Shown: positions 9,532-18,517 of the stretch, in pieces | How the letters are laid out: each line of letters starts with the position of its first letter | Numbering within the stretch: the first letter of the stretch is position 1 | Assembly (NCBI GenBank): GCA_029866325.1 | Contig: JARWZO010000007.1 | Span: 1-64,000, forward strand | Direction of reading: 5' to 3' | From: Fluviicola sp. | GTDB taxonomy: Bacteria > Bacteroidota > Bacteroidia > Flavobacteriales_D > Crocinitomicaceae | DNA: 64,000 bases | Notes under the pieces: generated by a model | What the model saw: only the letters and a program-made list of their open reading frames with translations | What the model was told of the DNA's origin: nothing | The model's database searches: none | Program-made: the position numbers and the translations under genes

Positions 9532-10359
9532 TTAGAACAAGATACCGATTTTCAATACGATTTGCTTTTGTTTCGCAGAGAAAGTAAGGTAATCATCTAC
9601 ACCGTTAATGCGTTGGAACATTGTCATATCACGTTCTTTATCGTCACCACCGATTGCTTCACCGAAGTGAACAGGTGTTAAACCATAGTAGAAACCTAAT
9701 TCTGCAAACAAGGATGTGTTACCTGTAAAGTTCCACTCAGCACCTGCAGCCAAACCGATTGTAGAACGCATGAAGAACATATCTCCTTTTGCTTTCATGT
9801 TTGAGTTATCAGAAGCAACGGGAACTCCATTCAACGAATCACCTGTAAGGTTAAAGCCGATATCGTTGATGGTATTTGACAATACAAAACTTGTACGCGC
9901 TCCGAATTTTCCATAGTAACGGAAATCACCAATCATATTGGTACGAAACAACAACATTGTTGGAATAGTACCGTAAATTGCTTTTTGTTTACGCTCTTGT
10001 AGATTGTACAATTTCGCATCCGCATTAGCAGAAAGATCTTCTTTTTTAATGATTTTACTATCAACATAATAGTAGTAAACTTTGTCGGTTGCCACCACAT
10101 CGTATTTAAACGATTCAAAATCAAACTCCAAACCTGTCGCAAGACCGATATTCGGTGTAAAGCTAAAGTTCACGTTCATTCCGATGGAATTCTGAGCTCC
10201 CGCCCCCAAACGTTCAATGTTTTTGGTACCAGGCTTGTTGAAATTCATTCCAACTTGATAAGCAAGTCCCATCTGAACTTTCTTAGTGGCCACGTCATCT
10301 TGAGCAGTAAGTGACAAGGCAAACCCAGCACAAACAAGTGATAATAGTATTTTTTTCAT
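9532..10359 (-). CDS. Outer-membrane beta-barrel protein (PorT-like fold)
   Basis: 275 residues from ATG 10357-10359. The signal peptide MKKILLSLVCAGFALSLTAQ is clear. The mature protein reads as an eight-strand-type barrel of the kind annotated outer membrane beta-barrel domain in Bacteroidota: early GLAYQVGMNFNKPG, a NIGLATGLEFDFESF hairpin, GLAAGAEWNFTGNTSLFAELGFYYG, and a terminal IVLKIGILF strand. The precise role is unknown. A perfect -7 box lies 21 bases upstream, and the gene is divergent from gldB with 83 bp between start codons. Confidence 0.75.
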   Translation of the reverse strand: MKKILLSLVCAGFALSLTAQDDVATKKVQMGLAYQVGMNFNKPGTKNIERLGAGAQNSIGMNVNFSFTPNIGLATGLEFDFESFKYDVVATDKVYYYYVDSKIIKKEDLSANADAKLYNLQERKQKAIYGTIPTMLLFRTNMIGDFRYYGKFGARTSFVLSNTINDIGFNLTGDSLNGVPVASDNSNMKAKGDMFFMRSTIGLAAGAEWNFTGNTSLFAELGFYYGLTPVHFGEAIGGDDKERDMTMFQRINGVDDYLTFSAKQKQIVLKIGILF

Positions 10360-10380
10360 ATATCGATAGTAATGATGCGA

Positions 10381-10388
10381 CAAATATA
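10381..10388 (-). promoter_or_regulatory. -7 box for the beta-barrel gene
   Basis: On the minus strand the sequence is TATATTTG, a full match to TAnnTTTG, ending 21 bases before the ATG. It faces away from the gldB promoter. Confidence 0.6.
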
Positions 10389-10414
10389 AACTGTTTCTAT
10401 GAAATCAGAATGAT

Positions 10415-10422
10415 TATTTTTG
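10415..10422 (+). promoter_or_regulatory. -7 box for gldB
   Basis: TATTTTTG matches TAnnTTTG and ends 20 bases before the gldB ATG at 10443. An in-frame ATG at 10410 lies upstream of this box and is therefore unlikely to be the start. Confidence 0.55.
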
Positions 10423-10442
10423 AAGCAGTTAATAAATCGTAC

Positions 10443-11456
10443 ATGAAGGTTTTCAGTTGGTTAGTTGTATCGAGTATTTTGCTTTTTGCGACAGCTTGCT
10501 CGCATGATCCGTTTGATGTGGACACAGCAGGTGTTTCGGTCCCACTAAAACACACCAATCTCGACTCATTGATTGGCAAGGCGGATAGTACACAGGTAGT
10601 TGCCGTGTTGATGGAACAGCGCGTTCGCACACCTGATATTGTTGATTATCAATTGGGTTATTGTTTCAAAGTTGGAAGCGTGATGGATCCTGCTATGGTT
10701 CACAATCTTGAAATCTATCGAAACAACGGTTATATCAAACGGTTGGAAAAACGAATCAGTGAGAAGTTTCCTAAACTCAGCGAACAGACACAAAAAATGA
10801 CCGATGCCTTTGTGAAATTGAAAGCGCATTTACCGAAGGCGAAATTCCCTCGCGAAATCGTTTACATCAATTCGAGTTTCCAAAGCAGTGCCTTTTGTAC
10901 CGAAAACGAAATTGCGATTGGGTTGGAGCGTTACCTTGGAGCCAAAACCGATGTCATTGCCGAACTTCCGACCCAGGATTTCTTTCCTTGGATCAAAGAA
11001 AAAATGGATCCTCATTACCTGGAACGGGATGCTGTTGCTGCTTGGATTATGACACATTTGGTGGATGACAAGGAAGGTAGCAATAACATCGAAGCAATGA
11101 TACGCTGGGGAAAAATCATTTACCTTACCGAAGCTGCTTTTCCGGATATGCCCAAACACTGGATTATGCGCTACAAAGAGAGTGAATACAATTGGGCCAT
11201 TGAAAACGAACGCGCTTTTTGGGATTACCTAGTAGATCAAAAATTATTGTTTCAAACCAACGAACGCACGCAGGCCAACTTGCTCAACGATGGTCCTTTC
11301 ACCACCGGATTACCGGAAAAAGGGCCTGACAGACTCGGACAATTTCTTGGATGGCGCATCATGCAGAGCTATATGGAACAATATGATGTAACTTTGCAGG
11401 AATTAATGGCAAAATCGTATACAGAACTCTTGCAAGAGTATGAAATAGACGAATAA
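10443..11456 (+). CDS. gldB: Gliding motility lipoprotein GldB
   Basis: 337 residues. An N-terminal lipoprotein signal ends in the lipobox FATAC (Cys about residue 19). The rest matches GldB in length and motifs: a middle IVYINSSFQSSAFCTENEIAIGLE, a region with DAVAAWIMTHLV, and a C-terminal GPDRLGQFLGWRIM. GldB is an essential Bacteroidota lipoprotein needed for gliding and T9SS function in Flavobacterium. I chose ATG 10443 because it yields the signal peptide directly and lies downstream of the -7 box. gldC follows after 32 bp on the same strand, the standard pairing. Confidence 0.92.
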   Translation: MKVFSWLVVSSILLFATACSHDPFDVDTAGVSVPLKHTNLDSLIGKADSTQVVAVLMEQRVRTPDIVDYQLGYCFKVGSVMDPAMVHNLEIYRNNGYIKRLEKRISEKFPKLSEQTQKMTDAFVKLKAHLPKAKFPREIVYINSSFQSSAFCTENEIAIGLERYLGAKTDVIAELPTQDFFPWIKEKMDPHYLERDAVAAWIMTHLVDDKEGSNNIEAMIRWGKIIYLTEAAFPDMPKHWIMRYKESEYNWAIENERAFWDYLVDQKLLFQTNERTQANLLNDGPFTTGLPEKGPDRLGQFLGWRIMQSYMEQYDVTLQELMAKSYTELLQEYEIDE

Positions 11457-11488
11457 CACAAAACAATACCGAAGAAAACACACACGGA

Positions 11489-11833
11489 ATGGACGAAAAA
11501 ATTGTAAAAAAATCGAGTATAGAAATTGAAGTTGGTCTGAATGCCAACAACCTCCCATTAAATATGCGCTGGTCGGCAAGCGACGGTAACGTAGATAAAG
11601 CACCGGCTCGTGCGTTTTTCCTTTCATTGTGGAATCCGGATGAAAAGAACACCATGAAAATCGATTTATGGACCAATGAAATGACGGTTGAGGAAATGAA
11701 ACAGTTCTTCCACCAAACGTTATTGACCATGGCCGATACTTTTGAAAAAGCCACCGGAGAAACATTGATTACCGAAGATTTACGGGATTATTGCTACCAT
11801 TTTGCAGAGAAAATGGAAATTTTGCCTGAATAA
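11489..11833 (+). CDS. gldC: Gliding motility protein GldC
   Basis: 114 residues, cytoplasmic, no signal peptide. The conserved core reads MRWSASDG, AFFLSLWNPDEKNTMKIDLW and MTVEEMKQFFHQTLLTMADT, the GldC hallmarks. GldC accompanies GldB and improves gliding; its molecular activity is unknown. It probably shares the gldB promoter. The length matches the family (about 110). Confidence 0.93.
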   Translation: MDEKIVKKSSIEIEVGLNANNLPLNMRWSASDGNVDKAPARAFFLSLWNPDEKNTMKIDLWTNEMTVEEMKQFFHQTLLTMADTFEKATGETLITEDLRDYCYHFAEKMEILPE

Positions 11834-11842
11834 TTTTTTCTC

Positions 11843-11964
11843 CCCACAGATGCACGGATTTTTACTCGGCTAACGCCCTCGCCGTTTGATAGACAATAGG
11901 TGTTAATGACATAATTATCTACAGCGCTGTCAGCCTGAGGCTCTTTAATCTGTACATCTGTGGG
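11843..11964. repeat. Interspersed element bounded by CCCACAGATG inverted repeats
   Basis: CCCACAGATG (11843-11852) is matched by its reverse complement CATCTGTGGG (11955-11964). Inside lies AGCGCTGTCAGCCTGAGG (11923-11940), which recurs exactly at 29383-29400. The element fills the gap between the convergent gldC and glycoside-hydrolase genes and contains no gene. Confidence 0.65.
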
Positions 11965-11966
11965 AA

Positions 11967-14114
11967 CTATAACTCACAATCCGACTGCACCACCGAAAAC
12001 CACAATTCCGGTCGCTCGGGTTTGCCTGTTGTTACCGAAAGTTCAGGAAAGGTCAGGCGCAATTTGCCCCGTTTAAGTTTAGCACATTGTGTTTCGATCT
12101 CTTTTCCGGTTTTATAATCGTACCAAACAACGGTGTAATTTTTCCCTTTTTCCAATCCTTCTACGTACAACTGTTTCTTACCGTCATCCCATTTCATATC
12201 GCGCAGCTCATTGAACGGCGATTCAAACGTGACCTTTCCACAAGCATCAGAGGTGCGTTTGGTGAAGTAATTATAAGACCTGTTTTTCACATAACCTACT
12301 GCACGTGTTTGATCCTGCGAAACATAATACTGCGTTTCTTTGCCTTTCTTATTATCGCGGTTCAAATGGCGTTCTGCCTGGCGACCTTGTACCCAAAATC
12401 CGTTGGTATTTCCTAAAGTTCCTATTACTTGAGAACCATTCATAAACTCTTGACATGCCACCATCGTAGACCATGTAATTTCATGTCCAGTATGCCAGCC
12501 AATCCACGAATTGTATCCTGCCAATCCGGTAAAACCGAATGACATCATATCAAGGTATTGTTGCGAGAAATCACAGCAATCATCCACACCATCACCGGCT
12601 CCACCTTCAGCAATCATAATAGGTTTGCCCGATTTTGCTGACAATGATGAAATCATTCTGGCCATCGAGTTTTCATTGCTCAAAAAGGTGTTATTTCCTT
12701 CGCTTTTGGCAATCACCATTTTATCAGGTGAAGCAGCGTAAGGATTAAAACTCACCACATCAATCAGCGGATGATAAATACTCTGATCGATAAACGTTTC
12801 TCCTTCATAGAACTTGGCTGTGTAGATGTCTACTCCTACCAGTTGATTTGTATGTCCGAGCGTTTGTTTGATATACGTGGCGATGCGTTCATGGTACTGT
12901 TGTACAGCATTTCGAACTGTCCGTCCTAATTCATCGTCTACCACAAACGGTTCTTCATGGCCGCTATATTCGTCTACATGCCACGGTTCGCTCAACATTT
13001 CAAACAAATAGACACTGGTGGAATAGCCATAACGTGCAATGTAATAGCGTGTTCGCTGTTCGTGGTATTTCAAATCTTCTTCGTCGGTCAACATTTCATG
13101 CGGTTCTTTGTTTTTACCATCAGCATAACAATATGCAGGGAAAATATCCTGTTCGAAATACGATTTATCGCTGTTGTAATGCGACCAATCCCAATCGAAC
13201 ATATCGTAATTACCATAGTTCATATAAGGTTCTTGCTGCATGAGATTAAAATGGATGTAAACCCCGTTTTGCTCGCAAAATTCCAATAACCGATCTTGTT
13301 CCCAGGCATAGGGTTGACGGTCGAAGTAGTTTCCTTTCTCTTCAAATTCCAATAAAGACGACCAACCCGACTGCAGTACACGGATGAATTTACCTCCCTG
13401 ATCGTTGTATGCTTGGATGTCTTTGTGATAGGTTATCCACTCGCTCAGTTTCGTCACTTTATGTGTTTCTTTCGGAGAGAAATTATCCGGTTTTCCGGCA
13501 GCGGCAGTGTGGTAATTGTTCACGTTTTTGGTTGGAGAAGGAAAGTTAACTCCTACCGGGAAAATCATTTTTCCATCCAATTGAAAATTGCGTTTATTCG
13601 AGTGAACGGAAACAAACCCCTTATTATCACTTGGAACAACTGTAAACTGAAGATTCGGTTGTTCAACACTCTCTTTGTCTTTTATTTTTACTGTAATCTT
13701 GCACGTCCAAGAACCCGGTAATGGTGGCGAAAAACGAATCCGCATCGGATAATTGGTTCCGACATCTTTCCACGAATTGGTTTTCGGATCACGTTCATAT
13801 TCTCGGTAATAAAACCCGGGAATTATCTTCACTGTTCCGGTTTCGGTGTGTGTCATCGTTGCTTCAACATCAAGCTCCCATTGCAAAAACGGATTGATCT
13901 TTTCAGATTGAGAGATAGTTGCATGCTTCAAAAAATTATTCATGCGCACTAGAACTTGATTTGGCAACTGCACACCTATTTCCAATTTATTGAATTGTTT
14001 CACTTCACTCACATCGGTATAGTTCAGCACCTTCGCTTCGATGGAATTTGTTTGCGCCATCAGGGAAACCGTCATCAGACAAGCTCCCAGAAACACTAAA
14101 AATCGTTTATTCAT
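11967..14114 (-). CDS. Secreted glycoside hydrolase with DUF5060-like N-terminal domain
   Basis: 715 residues with a signal peptide ending at SLMAQ (about 21). Residues 25-150 form an Ig-like domain of the DUF5060 type found in front of (beta/alpha)8 glycosidases (PGFYYREYERDPKTNSW, PGSWTCKI). The catalytic barrel follows: FPVGVNFPSPTKN, GGKFIRVLQSGWSSLLEFEE, then LFEMLSEPWHVDEYSG (likely acid/base Glu) and IMIAEGGAGDGVDD (likely nucleophile Glu). The C-terminal 130 residues are beta-rich. The substrate cannot be told; the family includes cellulases, apiosidases and other plant or algal polysaccharide enzymes. It lies 29 bp downstream of the S46 peptidase on the same strand. Confidence 0.75.
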   Translation of the reverse strand: MNKRFLVFLGACLMTVSLMAQTNSIEAKVLNYTDVSEVKQFNKLEIGVQLPNQVLVRMNNFLKHATISQSEKINPFLQWELDVEATMTHTETGTVKIIPGFYYREYERDPKTNSWKDVGTNYPMRIRFSPPLPGSWTCKITVKIKDKESVEQPNLQFTVVPSDNKGFVSVHSNKRNFQLDGKMIFPVGVNFPSPTKNVNNYHTAAAGKPDNFSPKETHKVTKLSEWITYHKDIQAYNDQGGKFIRVLQSGWSSLLEFEEKGNYFDRQPYAWEQDRLLEFCEQNGVYIHFNLMQQEPYMNYGNYDMFDWDWSHYNSDKSYFEQDIFPAYCYADGKNKEPHEMLTDEEDLKYHEQRTRYYIARYGYSTSVYLFEMLSEPWHVDEYSGHEEPFVVDDELGRTVRNAVQQYHERIATYIKQTLGHTNQLVGVDIYTAKFYEGETFIDQSIYHPLIDVVSFNPYAASPDKMVIAKSEGNNTFLSNENSMARMISSLSAKSGKPIMIAEGGAGDGVDDCCDFSQQYLDMMSFGFTGLAGYNSWIGWHTGHEITWSTMVACQEFMNGSQVIGTLGNTNGFWVQGRQAERHLNRDNKKGKETQYYVSQDQTRAVGYVKNRSYNYFTKRTSDACGKVTFESPFNELRDMKWDDGKKQLYVEGLEKGKNYTVVWYDYKTGKEIETQCAKLKRGKLRLTFPELSVTTGKPERPELWFSVVQSDCEL

Positions 14115-14143
14115 GGTTCTTCAATTCGTTGATTTGCAATAGC

Positions 14144-16267
14144 CTATTTCATCAAAGTCATTTCGTCTACCAAGTGTTTTGCACCGGCATATTTGTCCAT
14201 TACCCAAAGCACGTAACGGATATCCACCACGATATTGCGGCAACGACTTGGATCAAACAAATAATCACTCATGGTACTTTCCCAAGAACGGTCAAAGTTT
14301 AAGCCCATCAGATATCCGTCGGCATTCAAAACGGGCGAACCTGAATTACCTCCTGTAGTGTGATTGGAGCCCGTAAAACACACCCACAATTCACCATCCT
14401 GCGCATAATCACCGTAGTCTTTTTGCTGGAACAACTCTGTCATGCGTGGCAACAATTCAAAATCTGGATTGGCAATTTGATTTTTAGCGATGATCCCCGC
14501 AAGCGTGGTGTGCGACGTATACATCATACCATCCGTTGGCGATGAACCTTCGAGTTTTCCATACGTAATACGCAACGTAGAATTGGCGTCCGACCATTGT
14601 TTCAAATCCGGGAACATGATTCGTTTACCTTCTACAAACACTTTCAAGAGAGCGTCCATTTCGTCGGAATAAGTTGCTGCATTCGGGCGAAGGCTTTTTT
14701 GAAAAACAGACCAACACTCTTTGAACAGATTGTATCCGGCGTCTTTCTTGAGTTTTTTAAACGCATTTCCTTCGGATAATTTTTTCAGGAAAGCCACGTA
14801 TCTTTCTTTGTTGACGAGAATGGATTTGGTATAAATTGCCTCTGACAAACCTGTTTTTTTGGTTCCTTCAATGGCATAAGAACCTTCTGCATATTTATTA
14901 AACTCAGCCGTTAACAGGTTAAAAATATCCTGATCAACTTTGGCATCGTAATCTTTAAAAAAGCTATCTGCACCTTTAATGAAATTATCAATCTTCTTTT
15001 GCAACTCACCACTGGCTTTGTACTTATCGTAATTGGTTTCCAAATCTTCCATTGCTCTGGCAAGCTTAAACATTTCCGGACCTACCAACAGATATTCCAC
15101 ATACAAGTTAAAATGAAACTCATATGTACTTTTTTCATCCACCAACCTATTCATCTTATCAATCAGTCCGGCATACTTTTTCCATTCTTCTTTTGAATTG
15201 GCACGCTTTACGTACTCCGTTTCAAACTCGATTTTTTTACCAACGGCATCTAATTGTTTTAATCCGTCAATCTGACCGATATTTTTCTTCCAAGCATTGG
15301 CGATACGGGCTTGTTTAGCCGAATATTGAATACGGGTTTGATCGGAAGCGCGCATAGCTGCATCAATTACCGAAAGCGACTTGGTGCGCATGGAAATTTC
15401 CATCGGGCGTTGTTTATCAACGATGTATTTCAGGTTGCCGGAAGACAAATGTTGCTCGGTAAGTCCGGGAAAACCGTAAACCATGGTGAATTCACCTTCT
15501 TTTCTGTTTTTAAATGCAATCGGTAAATGGTGAAGTGGTGTATAAGGAACGTTGTCTGGGCTGTAAGCAGCAGGTTTGTTATCCGATCCGGCATAGATAC
15601 GGAACACTGAAAAATCTCCTGTATGGCGTGGCCAAACCCAGTTATCGGTATCGCCACCGAACTTTCCGATAGAATTGGGAGGTGATCCCACCAAACGCAC
15701 ATCCAAAAACACTTCTTTCACCATCAGATAATAACTGTTTCCGTAATCAAACGCCTGCACATCAGCTTGATAATGCGTTCCGCGCTTGGCATCCTCAATG
15801 AGTGTTTTCATATTACCCACCATGATTTCATTCAATCGAGCAGCGTCATCTATACCTTGTGTACCGAAAAGCATGGCTTCTGTCACATCGTCAATACGCA
15901 CAATTCGGGTAGCTGTCAAATTAGGATTAGGCAACTCTTCTGCATGTGTTTTGGCCCAGAATCCGTATTTCAAGTAATCTTTTTCGAGTGAAGAATGCGA
16001 TTGCACCTGACTGTAACCGCAATGGTGATTGGTCAATAACAATCCTTCTTTAGATACAATTTCGGCCGTGCAACCACCACCGAAATGCATGATCGCATCT
16101 TTGATTGAAGATTGGTTGACATTGTAAATATCAGAGGCCGAGAGGCGCATTCCCATTGCTTTCATATCCGATTCAAATGCTTGAATCAATGAAGGGATAA
16201 GCATTCCTTCCTCTGCGCGTGCAACAGAAGAAACCACAAGAAGAAAAAGAATCAGGTATTTTTTCAT
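14144..16267 (-). CDS. S46 dipeptidyl-peptidase (DPP7/DPP11 family)
   Basis: 707 residues, a typical length. Signal peptide ends at SVARA (about 18). The chymotrypsin-like triad is visible: His in TNHHCGY (about residue 75), Asp in the GKFGGDTDNW region (about residue 210), and Ser in TGGNSGSPVLN (about residue 640). The late motif NFDRSWEST has Arg where DPP7 enzymes have Gly; in this family Arg there goes with preference for Asp/Glu at P1, so DPP11-like specificity is likely. It acts in the periplasm, releasing dipeptides for uptake. A TATATTTG -7 box lies just upstream. Confidence 0.92.
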   Translation of the reverse strand: MKKYLILFLLVVSSVARAEEGMLIPSLIQAFESDMKAMGMRLSASDIYNVNQSSIKDAIMHFGGGCTAEIVSKEGLLLTNHHCGYSQVQSHSSLEKDYLKYGFWAKTHAEELPNPNLTATRIVRIDDVTEAMLFGTQGIDDAARLNEIMVGNMKTLIEDAKRGTHYQADVQAFDYGNSYYLMVKEVFLDVRLVGSPPNSIGKFGGDTDNWVWPRHTGDFSVFRIYAGSDNKPAAYSPDNVPYTPLHHLPIAFKNRKEGEFTMVYGFPGLTEQHLSSGNLKYIVDKQRPMEISMRTKSLSVIDAAMRASDQTRIQYSAKQARIANAWKKNIGQIDGLKQLDAVGKKIEFETEYVKRANSKEEWKKYAGLIDKMNRLVDEKSTYEFHFNLYVEYLLVGPEMFKLARAMEDLETNYDKYKASGELQKKIDNFIKGADSFFKDYDAKVDQDIFNLLTAEFNKYAEGSYAIEGTKKTGLSEAIYTKSILVNKERYVAFLKKLSEGNAFKKLKKDAGYNLFKECWSVFQKSLRPNAATYSDEMDALLKVFVEGKRIMFPDLKQWSDANSTLRITYGKLEGSSPTDGMMYTSHTTLAGIIAKNQIANPDFELLPRMTELFQQKDYGDYAQDGELWVCFTGSNHTTGGNSGSPVLNADGYLMGLNFDRSWESTMSDYLFDPSRCRNIVVDIRYVLWVMDKYAGAKHLVDEMTLMK

Positions 16268-16283
16268 GAAATCGAATTTGTTT

Positions 16284-16291
16284 CAAATATA
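16284..16291 (-). promoter_or_regulatory. -7 box for the S46 peptidase gene
   Basis: Minus-strand TATATTTG matches TAnnTTTG exactly and ends 16 bases before the ATG. A TTG lies 16 bases further upstream, somewhat closer than the usual -33 spacing. Confidence 0.6.
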
Positions 16292-16349
16292 CCAAAGACA
16301 CCTCAATCAAGGGTTGTCTACGTTGAACCTTTTTACGACTTTTGTGTCG

Positions 16350-16994
16350 ATGGATTTTATAAGCTTGGTATTTCGGTTGGGAGTAGTGTTGGCTATTTTC
16401 AGTTTTATCTGGGGGCTGTTGCGCTTCGGACTCACCATTTTAAGAGGCGGCATACCGCTTTCGTACCCGGTAAATCTGGCCTTGAAAATGATTCAATATT
16501 TTCTCATCGCAGATATTACCATTCTCTTTTGTGAAACAAAATCAGAATCACTACAGCTCGATTTGGTGCTTTCGGGGCTCATTTTGCTGATGTATTTTAT
16601 CGGTAAAGTGCAGAATATGAAAACCAAACTGCAATTCATCACCATACAAACCCGCGGGTTGGATCAGGTTCAAAAACCGAATATGAACCTCGAATTCGGT
16701 GTGATTGTGTTGAGTATGGCGCTCTTTATTTTTCTGGCCATCAAACAAGAATACGCAGTAAATCCGGCTTCTACGTGGTTTTACACCACCATTACCGATA
16801 TTGAAAAAACCCCCATTTTCGGATTTATTTTTCAAGTCGTAGGTTTTTTCTTTACGATCAACATGCTCTTGAAAATGATCGGCGCGTTGACATTCTTGCT
16901 TTCAGGTAAAGCTTTTAATAAACCGAAAGACAATAGCAATAATGGTAAGGATGATAATCCGTATCATTTTGATGATTATGAAGAGGTTAAATGA
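16350..16994 (+). CDS. Predicted integral membrane protein, unknown function
   Basis: 214 residues with about five hydrophobic segments (near 5-28, 44-64, 72-90, 115-138, 160-190) and a polar Asn/Asp-rich C-terminal tail ending HFDDYEEVK. I see no catalytic motif and do not recognise the family. I start at MDFISLVF (16350), where the first membrane segment begins; an ATG at 16266 would add 28 residues overlapping the divergent peptidase start and promoter. It converges on coaE across a large palindromic element that may end its transcript. Confidence 0.7.
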   Translation: MDFISLVFRLGVVLAIFSFIWGLLRFGLTILRGGIPLSYPVNLALKMIQYFLIADITILFCETKSESLQLDLVLSGLILLMYFIGKVQNMKTKLQFITIQTRGLDQVQKPNMNLEFGVIVLSMALFIFLAIKQEYAVNPASTWFYTTITDIEKTPIFGFIFQVVGFFFTINMLLKMIGALTFLLSGKAFNKPKDNSNNGKDDNPYHFDDYEEVK

Positions 16995-16995
16995 T

Positions 16996-17494
16996 CTTAC
17001 TTTTTTCTTGATAAAAAAGTAAGCAAAAAATCAAGGCTGTAAGTCCCTATCTTGAAAACTACGGCTTGTTAAACTATCTCACCCCAACTCGCAAACGTCA
17101 TTAACGATTATCCTCTTCGCGGATAACCGATGACTGAGCTTAAGCAGGGGTTCTATCGCGTTTAACTTTACCTTGTTTTCTTACGATCGTTACTTAATGC
17201 CATTTGGGATTATCGTTCTAAAATAATTTTCCAAAACGCGTTCAAAACACCTTCAATTTTTGATAAATCGAATTTCGGTTCTATTTGGCCCTTATATCAA
17301 ACTTGTAGAAAACAAAGTGAAGTGGAATGTCGCCTAACCCCTGTTTGAGGTCAGCCATCGGGTTGTTTGCAAAACAATCCGTTAATGGCGTTTACGAGTT
17401 GGGGTGCGGGCAGTGGAACGAACTGTAGTTTTCAAAAGATTGATATAAGGCCTAGACTTTTTTGTTACTTTTTTCGGCAATGGAAAAAAGTAAG
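16996..17494. repeat. Large imperfect palindromic element (about 0.5 kb)
   Basis: Fills the gap between two convergent genes. Each end has its own small hairpin (CTTACTTTTTT...AAAAAAGTAAG at 16996-17023; a similar one at 17464-17494). The left arm, about 17013-17190, aligns in order with the reverse complement of the right arm, about 17304-17476. Shared blocks include TTGAAAACTAC, CACCCCAACTCG, CATTAACG and CAGGGGTT. The centre, about 17191-17303, is unpaired and AT-rich. No reading frame or transposase is visible. It behaves like a non-autonomous MITE-like element or a long structured transcript end. Confidence 0.75.
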
Positions 17495-17495
17495 G

Positions 17496-18086
17496 TCATT
17501 GGTTAAGTTTTTTCAACAACTCATTGATTTGAGGCACGAGCAACGATTGCTCATCATTCATGATAACAAAAACGGCGTTTTTACGTTTCTCTTCGTCTGA
17601 CAACTGGCTATTGATGCGCGAGCGAACATCGTTTTCGTTGGTTGCGGCATCTCTTCTCAACACGCGCTGAACGCGCAATTCTTCCGGAGCTGTCACCAAA
17701 ACGGTAAAGTCTAGTAACCGGTAACCTCCCGTTTCGATCAATAAAGCCGATTCTTGAAAGACTATGGAGGATGTTTGCTGAGTTGCCCATTGTTGAAAAT
17801 CGGTACGCACCGCCGGATGCACAATGGCATTGATTTGCTCTCGCTTTGCAGGATCGTTAAAAATGGCTTGAGCCAAAAATGGTCGATTGAGTTGGTTGCT
17901 GTGAAAAGTTTGTTCTCCGAAAGCAGCAATGAGTTGGTTGCGAACTTCAGGCGAAGTTTCCATGATTGTTTTGGCACGTTCGTCGGAATTGTAGACCGGA
18001 TAGCCCATTTCCTTTAAAACGGTACAAACCATTGATTTTCCGGAACCTATTCCGCCTGTAATGCCAACTTTTAAAGGAGTGATCAT
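17496..18086 (-). CDS. coaE: Dephospho-CoA kinase
   Basis: 196 residues, full length for the family. Phosphorylates the 3'-OH of dephospho-CoA, the last step of CoA synthesis. The P-loop is GGIGSGKS (residues 10-17), followed by the CoaE signature YPVYNSDERAK, the VHPAVR motif around residue 90, and the LID region VLRRDAATNENDVRSRINSQ. It lies directly downstream of the SiaB/SiaC pair but behind that pair's terminator, so it probably has its own weak promoter or relies on read-through. Confidence 0.95.
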   Translation of the reverse strand: MITPLKVGITGGIGSGKSMVCTVLKEMGYPVYNSDERAKTIMETSPEVRNQLIAAFGEQTFHSNQLNRPFLAQAIFNDPAKREQINAIVHPAVRTDFQQWATQQTSSIVFQESALLIETGGYRLLDFTVLVTAPEELRVQRVLRRDAATNENDVRSRINSQLSDEEKRKNAVFVIMNDEQSLLVPQINELLKKLNQ

Positions 18087-18089
18087 GGC

Positions 18090-18121
18090 AAAAAAAATCC
18101 CGTAGACTTAGCGTGTACGGG
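18090..18121 (-). terminator. Intrinsic terminator after siaC
   Basis: On the minus strand CCCGTA (18121-18116) pairs with TACGGG (18104-18099), followed by a T-rich run at 18097-18090. It begins 9 bases past the siaC stop and separates that operon from coaE. Confidence 0.8.
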
Positions 18122-18129
18122 AGTTCAGA

Positions 18130-18513
18130 TTAAATCTCTTCGACTTCTATGATATTGAACTTCAAGCCGATAATTGCCTGATAGTCTTGTCCGGCTTCTT
18201 CCATATCTTCATCGTCTTCTTCGAAATACCAATTGATGACCACATTAGTGGAATGTCCTGAAATAGATTCCAATTTTTTGAATAAATCCAAAATACATTT
18301 GGAAGAAGAAGTGTTGAAGTATTCCAATTTCACATCAACGGCGGTTTCGGCTACAGGAGATTTCCCGTAAGCATCGATCCAATCGTTAAGCGGTTTATAG
18401 AACTCAACTGAATTTTCAGGAATCGAACGACCTTTCAATTCGAGTTTTCCGGCTGCTGCATCAAAGTGGATAGAAGGTGTTTTCGCAGATCCTTCAAGGT
18501 GTAAGTTTTCCAT
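18130..18513 (-). CDS. SiaC-family regulatory phosphoprotein
   Basis: 127 residues starting at MENLHL. Matches the SiaC/DUF1987 family: an N-terminal LEGSAKTPSIHFD, SIPENSVEFYKPL, then the phosphorylation region YFNTSSSKCILDL with adjacent Thr and Ser residues (about 70-76). In Pseudomonas, SiaC is an anti-anti-sigma-like partner whose phosphorylation by SiaB and dephosphorylation by SiaA controls the diguanylate cyclase SiaD. Here the SiaB-like kinase gene is 4 bases upstream. No SiaA phosphatase or cyclase lies nearby, so the target is unknown. The C-terminus is strongly acidic (EEDDEDMEEAG). Confidence 0.85.
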   Translation of the reverse strand: MENLHLEGSAKTPSIHFDAAAGKLELKGRSIPENSVEFYKPLNDWIDAYGKSPVAETAVDVKLEYFNTSSSKCILDLFKKLESISGHSTNVVINWYFEEDDEDMEEAGQDYQAIIGLKFNIIEVEEI

Positions 18514-18517
18514 AGTA

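Noticed and set aside
10410-10442. Earlier in-frame ATG for gldB
   Set aside because: It lies upstream of the -7 box at 10415-10422 and would add residues before the lipoprotein signal.
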